Source: a virus. From it: a stretch of 64,000 bases of DNA. The notes under the pieces are model-generated. The model was given only the letters and a program-made list of their open reading frames with translations, did no database searches and was not told the origin of the DNA. The DNA lies in the IMG/VR virus record IMGVR_UViG_3300046513_000221, positions 64,001 to 128,000 of that record. The stretch is one strand, 5' to 3'. The translations under genes and the position numbers were made by a program. How positions within the stretch are numbered: the stretch's first letter is position 1; each line of letters opens with the position of its first letter. Of the stretch, positions 24,115-32,593 are shown piece after piece.

Positions 24115-24155
24115 ACGGACTTGCCCTTACTCGGCAAGTCCGTTTTTCTTTTTCT
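24115..24155 (+). terminator. Rho-independent terminator after RNAP beta-like gene
   Basis: ACGGACTTGCC, a 7-base loop and GGCAAGTCCGT are followed by TTTTCTTTTTCTT. Confidence 0.92.
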
Positions 24156-24211
24156 TGAACATTTTCCAACAACTCTTTAGTCATTCGTTAAATCTATGAA
24201 GAAAGTGGCAT

Positions 24212-24514
24212 ATGACTGATATCAAAATCAAGTCCACCAACGTGGCCGGTAAGGTTCCTCATGTCTCTGACATCGATGATTCCGAGCTGGCGATGAACAC
24301 GGCGGATGGCAAACTCTTCCTGAAACGCAGTGATGCTGGTGTTGACTCGATCGTGGAGATCGGGAAGACTGAGATCGTCGATGATCTCTCCTCCAGCGAT
24401 GCCTCCAAGGCGCTTTCTGCGGCTCAGGGTCGAGTTCTGAGCGAGCGTATCGACACGCTTTCGGCTGACAACGGCGTGAGCATGGCGCTCGCGCTTTCTA
24501 TCGCACTGGGGTAA
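24212..24514 (+). CDS. Small tail-fibre-type protein (100 aa)
   Basis: The segment SELAMNTADGKLFLKR is the typical phage tail-fibre module (E-[LI]-A-x-N-T-x-D-G-K-L-[YF]) found at the N-terminus of many fibres and tropism proteins. A helical stretch follows (SDASKALSAAQGRVLSERIDTL), also common in fibre connectors. It is the first gene of a tail-fibre operon (24212-27707), with 3 bases between its stop and the next ATG. It may be an adaptor linking the fibre to the baseplate. Confidence 0.75.
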   Translation: MTDIKIKSTNVAGKVPHVSDIDDSELAMNTADGKLFLKRSDAGVDSIVEIGKTEIVDDLSSSDASKALSAAQGRVLSERIDTLSADNGVSMALALSIALG

Positions 24515-24517
24515 CAC

Positions 24518-24835
24518 ATGCCAAGCTTTGCAAGCTTTCCCGTGCAGAACGTGGGCACTGTCGAGAAGGAGCTGTATCACAACGATACCGCCCTCTCCGC
24601 AGTGATCACCGGCTGCAACGTGGCCAACCTTCAGGCCTCGAACCTGCCTGTAACGGTTGGTATCCGACGTGGACAGACGTTCACGCGGATTGCCCCGACC
24701 AAGATGATCGCCGGTGATGACAACGAAGAACTTGCCAAGGGCAAAATCGTTGTGATGCCGGATGACAGGGTCGTGGCATTTTCCAACACGGACGATGCAT
24801 TTGACATCATCCTCTCTGTATTGCAAGGAGTATGA
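24518..24835 (+). CDS. Small fibre-cluster protein (105 aa)
   Basis: A beta-rich 105-residue protein (NLPVTVGIRRGQTFTRI, KGKIVVMPDDRVVAF) located between two fibre-type genes. The pattern suits a small receptor-side or connector subunit. The stop overlaps the next frame near 24832-24838. No family was recognised. Confidence 0.7.
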   Translation: MPSFASFPVQNVGTVEKELYHNDTALSAVITGCNVANLQASNLPVTVGIRRGQTFTRIAPTKMIAGDDNEELAKGKIVVMPDDRVVAFSNTDDAFDIILSVLQGV

Positions 24836-24837
24836 TC

Positions 24838-25098
24838 ATGTCTCTCCAAACAGCACAACTCGGTGGCGTAGTCATCGACGACAGTATTTCCAAGAAGGTC
24901 TTCTATGGTATCCGTTTCCAACAGGCAACGGGCCACCTGAACATCGAGGAGATCTCCAAGGGTTCCGATCCGATCGCCCTGCCACAGGACGGTGTGATCG
25001 ACCCTACCGATTACAAACAATGGCTCTGGACTAACTCCAAGCTTTCCTTTCAATGGTCCACGACAAAACCGGGCCACCTCGAACTGGTGATTAAATGA
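24838..25098 (+). CDS. Small fibre-cluster protein (86 aa)
   Basis: Two in-frame ATGs occur at 24832 and 24838; the second is preferred because AAGGAG lies seven bases before it. The protein is beta-rich with aromatic residues (YKQWLWTNSKLSFQW). Its stop overlaps the ATG of the large fibre gene (25095). Likely a structural fibre component, from position only. Confidence 0.7.
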   Translation: MSLQTAQLGGVVIDDSISKKVFYGIRFQQATGHLNIEEISKGSDPIALPQDGVIDPTDYKQWLWTNSKLSFQWSTTKPGHLELVIK

Positions 25099-27236
25099 AT
25101 ATTATCGATCTGGGTAAACTCCGCTTCCACTTCGCCGGTCAATTCGACGCTGGCGCGAACTACGAGTACAACGACATCGTCAAGTACGGCGGTAATGTGT
25201 ACTGCTACATCTATGCCCTGAAAGAACCGGGCCACCTGCCGACCGATACCAAGTACTGGGATCTGATGGTCGAGGGTATCGACTTCCAAGGCGTCTTCTC
25301 GCCGACGACCGCCTACAAGGTCGGTCAAGGTATCGCCTACGGCGGTAAGGTCTACATCGCCATCGCCGACTCGCAAGGTCAAATTCCTCCGAACGCTGCC
25401 TTCTGGTCGCAGTTCGTGGATGGCGTGCAGTATGAAGGTGTGTGGTCGAATCTGACCGCCTACCAGAAGAACGACATGGTGAAGTACGGTGCTTGCATGT
25501 ACATCGCCAAGGTTGACAACACCAATGCCAATCCGGTCGATCCGACCAAGTGGGACAAGATGGTTGACGGTATCTCGGCGCAGAGCGTCTGGAACTCCGC
25601 TACCGCTTACGTTCCCAACGACGTGGTCGCCTACGGTGCCAATCTGTACCGCGCTCTGGTGAATAACACCAACATCGTTCCGGGTTCGGACCCTGCCAAG
25701 TGGGATCTGTACATCGGCGGCGCATCGTACAAAGGTGTATACAGTGCTGCAGCCGTTTATCTGTGCGGTGAGATTGTCGCCTACGGTGCCAACCTGTACC
25801 GTGTGAAGACGACCGTGCAGTCCGTGACTGCTGGTGTGCTGCCAACCGACAACACCAAGTACGACCTGTTCCTGTCGGGTGTGACCTTTAGCGGTGTATG
25901 GTCGTCCGCGAACGCGTACACCATCGGTTCGCTCGTGTCCTACGGTGCCAACCTGTACCGCGCCAAGGCCGACTCGCCAATCGCAACGCTGCCAACCGAC
26001 ACCTCGAAATGGGATCTGTTGAACACCGGTTTCCGCAACACCGGCCCATGGACGACCGCAGCCACTTATCTGCTGAACGACGTAGTGTCGTATGGTGGTA
26101 ACACCTTCATCTGTCTCGTACCTCATGCTTCGGCTGCATTTAACGCCGATCTGGCGGCTGCTAAATGGCAGAAGTTCAATGGTGGCGTACGCTATCGTGG
26201 TACGTGGGCGACCGGTGTGTCGTACCTGAAGGACGATATGTTGACGGATGGCATCTCGCTGTTCATCGTTCTCAACGACTACGTTTCCGGTGCAACCTCC
26301 GCCGCCGATATCGCCGGTGTCAACCTGCAGATGACTGCACGCGGTGCATCCGGAGTGCCAGTTTTCACTCTGGCCGACAAAGACAAAACCATCACCAACG
26401 ATGGCGTGAACCTGATCTGGACTCCTCGCGATGTATTCGCCGGTCGTGAGATCATCGACGGCGTAACGTTGGCCCCGATCGTGGCTTCGATGTTCTCCGT
26501 ATTCTCGCGCCAAGGTGCTTACAGCTCCATGGCGACTGGTAATACTTCCCCTGCTGCACCACAGCTGATTCCGGCTGGTTCGCAGGGTGCTACGGATGCG
26601 ATGCAGCTGCTCAACATCGCGATGGGCGACGGTTACGGCGCGTCCGGTAGCGCCACCCAGCCATGGCTGATGGATGATACCGGTGGCATGAACCGTCGTC
26701 TCGAATACGCAGCCGGTCTCCGCTTGGGTCACCGCCGTACGTTCTACAGTATGAACAACCCGACGTCTTATCCGCCGATTGGTATTCGCATCATGCCAGT
26801 ACGGAATAACTCGGCGGTTTCGAAGAACATCACGCTTAACTTTGCGCATTCAGCGTACAGTGAAGGTGCAGCTCTCTATGTCGGTACCCCTACCACGGGT
26901 CTGTATAGCGCTGCAGCTGCCGTAGCTTGGACTGTTCCCTACACCTACAGTGGTTCCATTTATGAGACGACTGGCTCGACCACGATCACCATCCCGCCGA
27001 ACACGACCGTCCTGATCATGCTGGCTAACACCATGCAGTATCAGACGACCAACATGTTCCAGGATATCAACTACTTCTATGGCCTGAATACGACGTTCTC
27101 GGATCCGGCCATCCAAGTGGATATGCGTATGCTCACCATGCTGGCACATGCTCGCCTCCCGGCTAACTACAGCTACTCGTCCAACGAAGCGCACAAGGTC
27201 TACAACCAGTGCGCTAAAATCTACGGAGATCGTTAA
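25095..27236 (+). CDS. Tail fibre with eight carbohydrate-binding-type repeats
   Basis: The 713-residue protein begins with about eight tandem repeats of roughly 45 residues (about residues 18-420), each with the pattern Y-x-x-N-D-[IV]-V-x-Y-G-[AG]-N-[LV]-Y and ending in KWD, as in chitinase-type CBM5/12 modules used by phage fibres to bind surface sugars. The C-terminal 290 residues form a separate beta-rich domain (GYGASGSATQPWLMDD, NTTVLIMLANTM) that probably forms the receptor-contacting tip. Overlapping starts and stops on both sides place it in the fibre operon. Expected location: outer tail tip, as a trimer by analogy. Confidence 0.85.
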   Translation: MNIIDLGKLRFHFAGQFDAGANYEYNDIVKYGGNVYCYIYALKEPGHLPTDTKYWDLMVEGIDFQGVFSPTTAYKVGQGIAYGGKVYIAIADSQGQIPPNAAFWSQFVDGVQYEGVWSNLTAYQKNDMVKYGACMYIAKVDNTNANPVDPTKWDKMVDGISAQSVWNSATAYVPNDVVAYGANLYRALVNNTNIVPGSDPAKWDLYIGGASYKGVYSAAAVYLCGEIVAYGANLYRVKTTVQSVTAGVLPTDNTKYDLFLSGVTFSGVWSSANAYTIGSLVSYGANLYRAKADSPIATLPTDTSKWDLLNTGFRNTGPWTTAATYLLNDVVSYGGNTFICLVPHASAAFNADLAAAKWQKFNGGVRYRGTWATGVSYLKDDMLTDGISLFIVLNDYVSGATSAADIAGVNLQMTARGASGVPVFTLADKDKTITNDGVNLIWTPRDVFAGREIIDGVTLAPIVASMFSVFSRQGAYSSMATGNTSPAAPQLIPAGSQGATDAMQLLNIAMGDGYGASGSATQPWLMDDTGGMNRRLEYAAGLRLGHRRTFYSMNNPTSYPPIGIRIMPVRNNSAVSKNITLNFAHSAYSEGAALYVGTPTTGLYSAAAAVAWTVPYTYSGSIYETTGSTTITIPPNTTVLIMLANTMQYQTTNMFQDINYFYGLNTTFSDPAIQVDMRMLTMLAHARLPANYSYSSNEAHKVYNQCAKIYGDR
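25140..26350 (+). repeat. Eight tandem repeats (about 135-150 bp) in the fibre gene
   Basis: Each unit encodes a VxYGANLYR-like core followed by DxxKWDxxxxG. Repeats 4-6 share nearly identical bases around TACGGTGCCAACCTGTACCG (25621, 25780 and 25940 regions). Confidence 0.8.
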
Positions 27237-27239
27237 ACC

Positions 27240-27707
27240 ATGAAATTCTATGCATTTTTCAAGGATGGTGTTGCCGTCCAACAAACGCAGCTGGATGAGA
27301 GCATCGATGCTCCTGAAGGCATGACCGAGATCTCGGAAGAGAATTTCGGTAAACAACTGAAGTTGGTTGGTGGCGAAGTGCGCCAACAGACTCCGGAAGA
27401 ACTGGAAGCCAAGGCTCAGGCTGAACAGTTGCTGATGCTGAAGATGGTGTTGGACGGCGCAGTTCAGGCACACATGGATACGGTCGTTCAAGGCCGTGGC
27501 TATACCAGCATGATCTACGCCGTATCGTACTACAACAGCACCAAGCCTCGGTTCAAAGCTGAGGCTGAGGCTGCGGTAAAGTTCCGTGACGATGTCTGGG
27601 AGAAGTGCATCGAGGTTCTGTCTGCTGTCGAAGCGGGTGAACGCGAGATCCCGTCCGTCGAGGAACTGATCGCTGAATTGCCACTGATCGAGTGGCCTGT
27701 CGTCTAA
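27240..27707 (+). CDS. Probable tail fibre assembly or chaperone-type protein (155 aa)
   Basis: The protein starts with a beta-strand pattern common in fibre-assembly proteins (MKFYAFFKDGVAVQQTQL, then DAPEGMTEISEENF) and continues with long charged helices and a C-terminal segment about the genome position of a minor fibre protein. Placement directly after the large fibre gene is where fibre-assembly chaperones usually sit. A DUF4376-like helical region is possible. A two-way terminator follows. Confidence 0.6.
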   Translation: MKFYAFFKDGVAVQQTQLDESIDAPEGMTEISEENFGKQLKLVGGEVRQQTPEELEAKAQAEQLLMLKMVLDGAVQAHMDTVVQGRGYTSMIYAVSYYNSTKPRFKAEAEAAVKFRDDVWEKCIEVLSAVEAGEREIPSVEELIAELPLIEWPVV

Positions 27708-27711
27708 CCGA

Positions 27712-27760
27712 CGAAAAAAAAAGAATCGCCCTAGACCCGCAAAGGTCTAGGGTGGTTTTT
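27712..27760. terminator. Bidirectional terminator
   Basis: CGCCCTAGACC, a 6-base loop and GGTCTAGGGTGG lie between an A run (27714-27722) and a T run (27756-27760), serving convergent genes. Confidence 0.88.
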
Positions 27761-27911
27761 ACTTCGGTGCCATGTGGGCGAGCATCGCGAAGGCTGCAAC
27801 GAAACCGCACAGGAGCAGTGCGCCACCGATGGCCCACTGACGGACCTCATTGTTGACGATGGATGCTTCGGCTTTGGATACGTAGCGCTGATGGATGATA
27901 CTGAATTTCAT
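27759..27911 (-). CDS. Small single-pass membrane protein (50 aa)
   Basis: The frame encodes a polar N-terminus (MKFSIIHQRYVSKAEAS) followed by a clear membrane segment, residues 27-45 (AIGGALLLCGFVAAFAML), and a short tail. TTGGGAG precedes the ATG at 27911 by about seven bases, and the gene ends in the two-way terminator. Genes of this shape in phages include holin-like or superinfection proteins. The function is not determined. Confidence 0.65.
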   Translation of the reverse strand: MKFSIIHQRYVSKAEASIVNNEVRQWAIGGALLLCGFVAAFAMLAHMAPK

Positions 27912-27970
27912 GGTTTGCTCCCAAGTGTTAAGGAAAGACGTCGGTGTTTCATCGACGTCTCTTTTCCCGA

Positions 27971-28819
27971 TTAATGTTTCGTGTGTACTTCGCTTCGCAG
28001 AGCTACACCACGCGAACGTACGTGGTAGTAGATCTGTCCAACGCCCACATTGTGCTTTGTTGCGATATTCTGGATCGTAAGCTTTTCTTCCGGATCGGAG
28101 TAGTCAGCGATCAAAGCTTTGATCGCCGATTCTTCAATCAGAGGATTTTTTGCTTTGTAACCTTCAGAATGATTCTTAACAACGCGAGAATTTTTCTTCG
28201 GTGCTTCGCTAGGATACAAGTCGAAGTAGTTGATGTACCTTCCCTCAATCTTGGTAAAACTGATTGGGAAGATTGCACGAATCGCTACCGAGATACCGAT
28301 GCAGTTGAGCTTTTTGCTGATCGTGTAAATGCGGTTACGCATTTCCGAAACGCTTTGCGGCCAATTTGGGTCATTGACAAATTTTGGGAAGCCCCAGTTC
28401 AAGTGCTTCAGCATATCTTCGGAGTTCTTCGTGACCGGACCGACAGCATCGTCCATCATTCGATGAATTGCTTTCAAGAAGACATCTTTGCTCGGAACAG
28501 GAGCCTTAATGTTTTCCATACCGGTGATGATGTTTTCCCCAAGTACAATTTTCTTTACTTGCACTTGAGGAATAGTCGTCTTAGGCCTCGGCGGCAGTGC
28601 CTTGATCTCTTCTTTTTTTCTTGGAGCCGAAAGAATCTTCCTTTTTCCTTCAGGAAACTTCTCTTCAAGCTGATCAGGGGCTGTGGCTACATGAGCTACT
28701 GGCGGGGCTGACTCGATGCTACTCTTGAAAAGTTCGAAGAGCTCATCGAGGGTGTTGTATTTAGTGTACGTCCCATCATCGAACGTCAAAAGTATTCCAT
28801 TAACCTTTTTATTTTCCAA
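27971..28819 (-). CDS. AT-rich gene for a putative HTH DNA-binding protein
   Basis: The 282-residue protein has a C-terminal helix-turn-helix pattern (KLTIQNIATKHNVGVGQIYYHVRSRGV, about 250-276), a basic Pro/Lys-rich middle (residues 55-95) and a mixed N-terminus. Lys/Asn/Ile content and AT-rich codons set it apart from its GC-rich neighbours, a sign of recent acquisition. It starts with TTG, with TTTGGGAG seven bases upstream. A strong ATATATAAT motif is present at 28868-28878. A transcription regulator is the simplest reading; a homing-type or terminase-small-like DNA-binding protein is also possible. Confidence 0.65.
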   Translation of the reverse strand: MENKKVNGILLTFDDGTYTKYNTLDELFELFKSSIESAPPVAHVATAPDQLEEKFPEGKRKILSAPRKKEEIKALPPRPKTTIPQVQVKKIVLGENIITGMENIKAPVPSKDVFLKAIHRMMDDAVGPVTKNSEDMLKHLNWGFPKFVNDPNWPQSVSEMRNRIYTISKKLNCIGISVAIRAIFPISFTKIEGRYINYFDLYPSEAPKKNSRVVKNHSEGYKAKNPLIEESAIKALIADYSDPEEKLTIQNIATKHNVGVGQIYYHVRSRGVALRSEVHTKH

Positions 28820-28867
28820 GTCTGTGCTCCCAAAGTTTAAACAACTTATCTACAAAATCTCAAAATA

Positions 28868-28878
28868 ATTATATATAA
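28868..28878 (-). promoter_or_regulatory. ATATATNAT promoter-like motif
   Basis: The minus strand reads TTTATATATAATTATT about 50 bases before the TTG start at 28819. Confidence 0.6.
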
Positions 28879-28957
28879 ACAATTCTCTTTCAGTTACGTT
28901 TTCAGTGCACAATTAGTGATACAACTTATAAATAATATGAACTCCATCTAATATAAA

Positions 28958-29512
28958 ATGACACAGCTAGACTACGAGCAATTCCCGGCAGATAGCCTGG
29001 AAATTGCAATGAATCTCATCGAGGATCTGGGTTTCTCCGAGAAGGAACTCGCCTCTATGGAGGCAGACATCATCAACATCCTCACCGAGGAGAACTACAC
29101 GACCCTCGAACTCACCTACTACGGTGAGCCGAAGGCACAGGCTCGCGCCCGGTCGTCCGGTCTAACGGGATTTTTCTATGATCCGAGTCAATCCCTGAAG
29201 AGCTGGCTGGTGGAGCAGATCACTTCTCAGCTCCCTCGCGGCTTCACTCTCGTGGACACTGAGATCCACATGGAGTGCAAATTCTACAAAGGGATGCCGA
29301 AAAGTGCGAGCAAGAAGGCCAAGGTCATGATGGAGCTCGGAGTCATCCGTCCCACGACAAAGCCTGACAACGACAACTATCTGAAGCTGGTACAGGATGC
29401 CCTGAACCGCGTCCTGTACACAGACGATGCCGTCATCACGAAGGTCTCGGCGGAGAAGTACTTTTCCTGCAAACCTCGTGCAACGATCAAGCTCCGATTC
29501 AAGCGCAAATGA
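28958..29512 (+). CDS. RusA-family Holliday junction resolvase
   Basis: The 184-residue protein contains the RusA core: a DNA-binding LTYYGEPKAQARARSS segment (about residue 50) and the metal site in TKPDNDNYLKLVQDALN (about 131-147; RusA has RPDxDNLxKxxxDAL) followed by YTDDAVI (about 151), which supplies the third Asp. RusA cuts four-way junctions. RusA is about 120 residues; here about 45 extra N-terminal helical residues occur. No clear ribosome site precedes the ATG. An AT-rich element (28922-28938) lies only about 20 bases upstream, so the message may be nearly leaderless. Confidence 0.9.
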   Translation: MTQLDYEQFPADSLEIAMNLIEDLGFSEKELASMEADIINILTEENYTTLELTYYGEPKAQARARSSGLTGFFYDPSQSLKSWLVEQITSQLPRGFTLVDTEIHMECKFYKGMPKSASKKAKVMMELGVIRPTTKPDNDNYLKLVQDALNRVLYTDDAVITKVSAEKYFSCKPRATIKLRFKRK

Positions 29513-29561
29513 ACATCGGGATAGCAACAACTCCCCATCTTGAATTCCTCTTCTTTGGAAT

Positions 29562-29601
29562 CCCTCTAGGGCCGAAAGGCTTCTAGAGGGCTTTTTTTTT
29601 T
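29562..29601 (+). terminator. Rho-independent terminator after rusA-like gene
   Basis: CCCTCTAGGGCC, GAAA loop and GGCTTCTAGAGGG are followed by ten T residues. Confidence 0.92.
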
Positions 29602-29642
29602 CTGAAGGACAAGTTATTAGATGAAACAACAAGGAGCCTTAG

Positions 29643-31055
29643 ATGGCAGTCAATAACGTATTTATCAAGGATCTCCCTTACGAGTTCCTTAAGACAAAGT
29701 CCGGTGAGTTCTTCAGTTCACCGGAGTACAAGGGCATGCAGGATCTCTTCGACTCGAAGAAGACCCCGGCACCGATGCTGGCTGATGCGCCGCCGCTCGA
29801 TGTGATGCCGGACCAGCTCCTGAACTACGCTCGTGACCTCGTGGTGAAGCGCTACATGGGCGACACGGTGATCGCCGAGACCGAGGACGAGATGATCGGC
29901 GTAATGTACACCAAGATGCTGTCGAAGATCGGTATCAAGATGAAGCGTTCGCAGAAGATGCTGCGCCCCATCACCAAGGATCTGACCAACTACGTGGTGC
30001 TTCCGGCCACCGTGATCCGCCGCGAGGTGGAACCTCCGGACATCCGGCGCTTCCGCAACGGTTCGCTGGACAAGGTGGGGATGCAGATCCCTGCTATGAC
30101 GGGCCTTCGTCCAGAGAAGACCTCGGACCCAGTACTCGACGTCGTGGCCGGAAGTCTGTTCTACCAGAACACCATGTCGAACGATGTCTTCGATGACGTC
30201 AAGTTCCGCAACAACAAGATCAATGACTTCATTCAGGACTCGATCGTAAGGGAGGAGGGCGTATCACACGGCCTCGAAGTCTTTCGAGATCCTGCGGAGG
30301 TTGATGTCAACTACGCATTTCGCTACAGCGATATCGATGCGACCGTCAAGCTCGTACGTGAATCATTCATCGACAAGTATTTCTCGTCGTTCAATTCCAA
30401 GGCTAAGCTGACAATGGATGCCGATGCCCTGAAGCAGTCGATCAGAATGAATTTCAGGATAACACCTGTACCGAGGGATCCGTTCTCGATCTTCAGGTTC
30501 ACATCTTCAGAGCAGACTCCTCAGTCGGATTATACGGTCACCCACAATCTCCGTTCGTCCAACATCATCTCAGGTACCATCATGGTAGATCAGAGTGATG
30601 AGTTCTCCTGCACCGGTGTGACAGCGGACAGTGAGAATACCGCCAAGGTGGTCCTCACCGACCCGTCCAACGTGCTGGTGACGATCGTATCCAGTAATGT
30701 CTCGGATGCGCAGTTCAGACTGAAGGACATGCTAAAGGACAAGAAGGTCTTGGTCCGCGTCATCAACTTCGACTTCGCGGACACATGGCGTCTGGACTTC
30801 GAGGGACTGGACGATGGTTTCCTGATCGATTTCGAGACGGATCAGGATCCGATACTCAAGCCCAAGTCGATCAAGCTGGTAGACCCGAACCGGGCCGAGA
30901 TTGCCTTCGACTTCCCTGTTTCCGGCAAACTCTACCTGATGGCCAACTCCGAGAACGTGCTCACTGACGGCGATATCGTTGTGACCAAAGACAACGTGGA
31001 GAACGTGCTCGCAAGCACGAACTTCTATAGGAAAGGATTCAAGATATGGAAATAG
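29643..31055 (+). CDS. Probable virion (baseplate or tail) protein, 470 aa
   Basis: The N-terminal half is mixed and basic (MKRSQKMLRPITKDLTNYVVLP), and the C-terminal half is beta-rich with immunoglobulin-like strands (STDENTAKVVLTDPSNVLVTIV, KIKLVDPNRAEIAFDFPVSGKLYLM). The latter suggests one or more Ig-like beta-sandwich domains, which are common on phage tails. The gene starts a + strand cluster (29643-33226) with overlapping 84-aa and 400-aa genes. ATG follows AAGGAGCCTTAG. No specific family was recognised. Confidence 0.7.
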   Translation: MAVNNVFIKDLPYEFLKTKSGEFFSSPEYKGMQDLFDSKKTPAPMLADAPPLDVMPDQLLNYARDLVVKRYMGDTVIAETEDEMIGVMYTKMLSKIGIKMKRSQKMLRPITKDLTNYVVLPATVIRREVEPPDIRRFRNGSLDKVGMQIPAMTGLRPEKTSDPVLDVVAGSLFYQNTMSNDVFDDVKFRNNKINDFIQDSIVREEGVSHGLEVFRDPAEVDVNYAFRYSDIDATVKLVRESFIDKYFSSFNSKAKLTMDADALKQSIRMNFRITPVPRDPFSIFRFTSSEQTPQSDYTVTHNLRSSNIISGTIMVDQSDEFSCTGVTADSENTAKVVLTDPSNVLVTIVSSNVSDAQFRLKDMLKDKKVLVRVINFDFADTWRLDFEGLDDGFLIDFETDQDPILKPKSIKLVDPNRAEIAFDFPVSGKLYLMANSENVLTDGDIVVTKDNVENVLASTNFYRKGFKIWK

Positions 31056-31300
31056 TAGAGATCGGAGCTAGCGAGTCGGCAGACGTAGCGAAGAGTACCA
31101 CTGACAACGTGGCGCTCAACGTCGTCAGCGCACTCGCCAACGTGGCGCTCGGCAAGGGAGAGAATGGGCTGTCCGACAAGAACGCTCGCCTCTTCGCCTC
31201 GATGCGCAACAAGCTCTTCATCAAGTACATCGGTGCCGACTACGAGGTACTGCTGCCTAGCGTGTCGCGTAATGACCGCTATCTCCCAGCCATCCAGTGA
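31046..31300 (+). CDS. Uncharacterised 84-aa protein in virion cluster
   Basis: The start overlaps the upstream stop by ten bases. Ala/Val/Asn-rich first half (SADVAKSTTDNVALNVVSAL), basic second half. It looks like a small accessory structural protein; no family was recognised. Confidence 0.65.
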   Translation: MEIVEIGASESADVAKSTTDNVALNVVSALANVALGKGENGLSDKNARLFASMRNKLFIKYIGADYEVLLPSVSRNDRYLPAIQ

Positions 31301-31308
31301 GGTGAACC

Positions 31309-32511
31309 ATGATTCGTAACTGCCTCGGCATCACGGTTGATGACATGAAGCGAGACCTCTTCAAGCAACAGGACAACTGGCTTCTCGGTTGGCTCCTGCA
31401 GCAGAAGTGTGGCGGCGGTAGCGCAGGTCACGCCGCTCTCTCCAACTTCGACGCCTTTAATGTCTTCACGGCTAAGAAAGCTCTGGACTACCTGAACAAC
31501 GCCGATGCTCGCAACGGCCACCTCTCCGGGAATGACATGTATGGCTTCCTCAGAGACCTCTTCCCGAGTCTCCTGAGTGAGTTCGCGCAGCGCGAGTGCG
31601 TCGGTGGAAACAACTCCATCAACGACTTCATTCGTCCCTACAAGGACGATCCGTACAAGAACATGTACCCGAACACGATCACGGATGCGCAGAAAAACGT
31701 TCTGTTGAATTCCTTGCAGAACTCGAACTTCAACGCCACGCCGCGTGTGGGTACCGGTCAGGACGGCAATGGCGGTAACCCGTACGGATGGACCGGCTAC
31801 GGCAACAACGGCACCACAGGCTCTGGCCTGAATGGCAATGGTCAGTACGGTACCGGTAACGGTGGCTCCGGCGCTCCGAAGGGTGGTGGATCGGGACTCC
31901 CGTACATCATCGTCAACGAGAACGACACTCCCGGTGCAGGTAACCTGTCCGACAAGACCGGCGACCTCTTCGGCGATAGCATTCTCGGTCGTATCCCTCC
32001 CGACAAGATCGAAGGAATGAATCCCGACAAGGCCATCTACACGAAGTGCTTCAAGACGACGTTCAATCTGGACCAGTTCCTCGTCCCTGACAGTCCCGAG
32101 TCGAAGCCCGTCATTACGCAGGGCAAGATCCAGAACCTGAAGAGGATCTACGACTCGATCCTCATCCCGATCTACAAGTACTACTACGGTGATGAGGGAG
32201 ACATCTCCTGCAAGATGCGCATCCACGGAGGCCTGACTTCGATGAAGGTAGCCTACCAGCTGCTGGGATCGTCGCTCTCCACCAAGCACATCACCGGCGA
32301 GGCATGTAACTTCTCTCTGGTGTCAGTGTCCAACGATACAGTCATTAAGGACATTCAGGAACGTAGGATCAAGATCGACTTCGGCGTGATGGCCGAGATC
32401 AACGGCATCTTCATCACGCTTCCGGGTACGTTCGAGGGCTACGAGGTGAGCGGAGTGGTTCTGTCCTCTCCAACATTCGATGCGGACAACATCCAAGTCA
32501 ATTTCTCCTAG
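31309..32511 (+). CDS. Virion protein with Gly-rich linker and M15-like peptidase domain
   Basis: The 400-residue protein has three parts. Residues 1-140 are helical, residues 140-200 are a Gly/Asn-rich linker (GNGQYGTGNGGSG), and residues 250-345 resemble the D-Ala-D-Ala carboxypeptidase-like M15 domain found on phage tails. The core KRIYDSILIPIYKYY...GGLTS...LSTKHITGEACNFSL follows the SxHxxGxAxD pattern of this family, but the metal-binding Asp is Asn here (about residue 345). A beta-rich tail ends the protein. Either the domain still cuts peptidoglycan with altered metal ligands or it is an inactive structural copy. Confidence 0.65.
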   Translation: MIRNCLGITVDDMKRDLFKQQDNWLLGWLLQQKCGGGSAGHAALSNFDAFNVFTAKKALDYLNNADARNGHLSGNDMYGFLRDLFPSLLSEFAQRECVGGNNSINDFIRPYKDDPYKNMYPNTITDAQKNVLLNSLQNSNFNATPRVGTGQDGNGGNPYGWTGYGNNGTTGSGLNGNGQYGTGNGGSGAPKGGGSGLPYIIVNENDTPGAGNLSDKTGDLFGDSILGRIPPDKIEGMNPDKAIYTKCFKTTFNLDQFLVPDSPESKPVITQGKIQNLKRIYDSILIPIYKYYYGDEGDISCKMRIHGGLTSMKVAYQLLGSSLSTKHITGEACNFSLVSVSNDTVIKDIQERRIKIDFGVMAEINGIFITLPGTFEGYEVSGVVLSSPTFDADNIQVNFS

Positions 32512-32593
32512 ACTTTCATTGAGATTCAACTTCATGTGGGCTTCGACTTGGAGCAACACGGTTAATAGTTAAAACCTTGCATGGAAAATGAAA

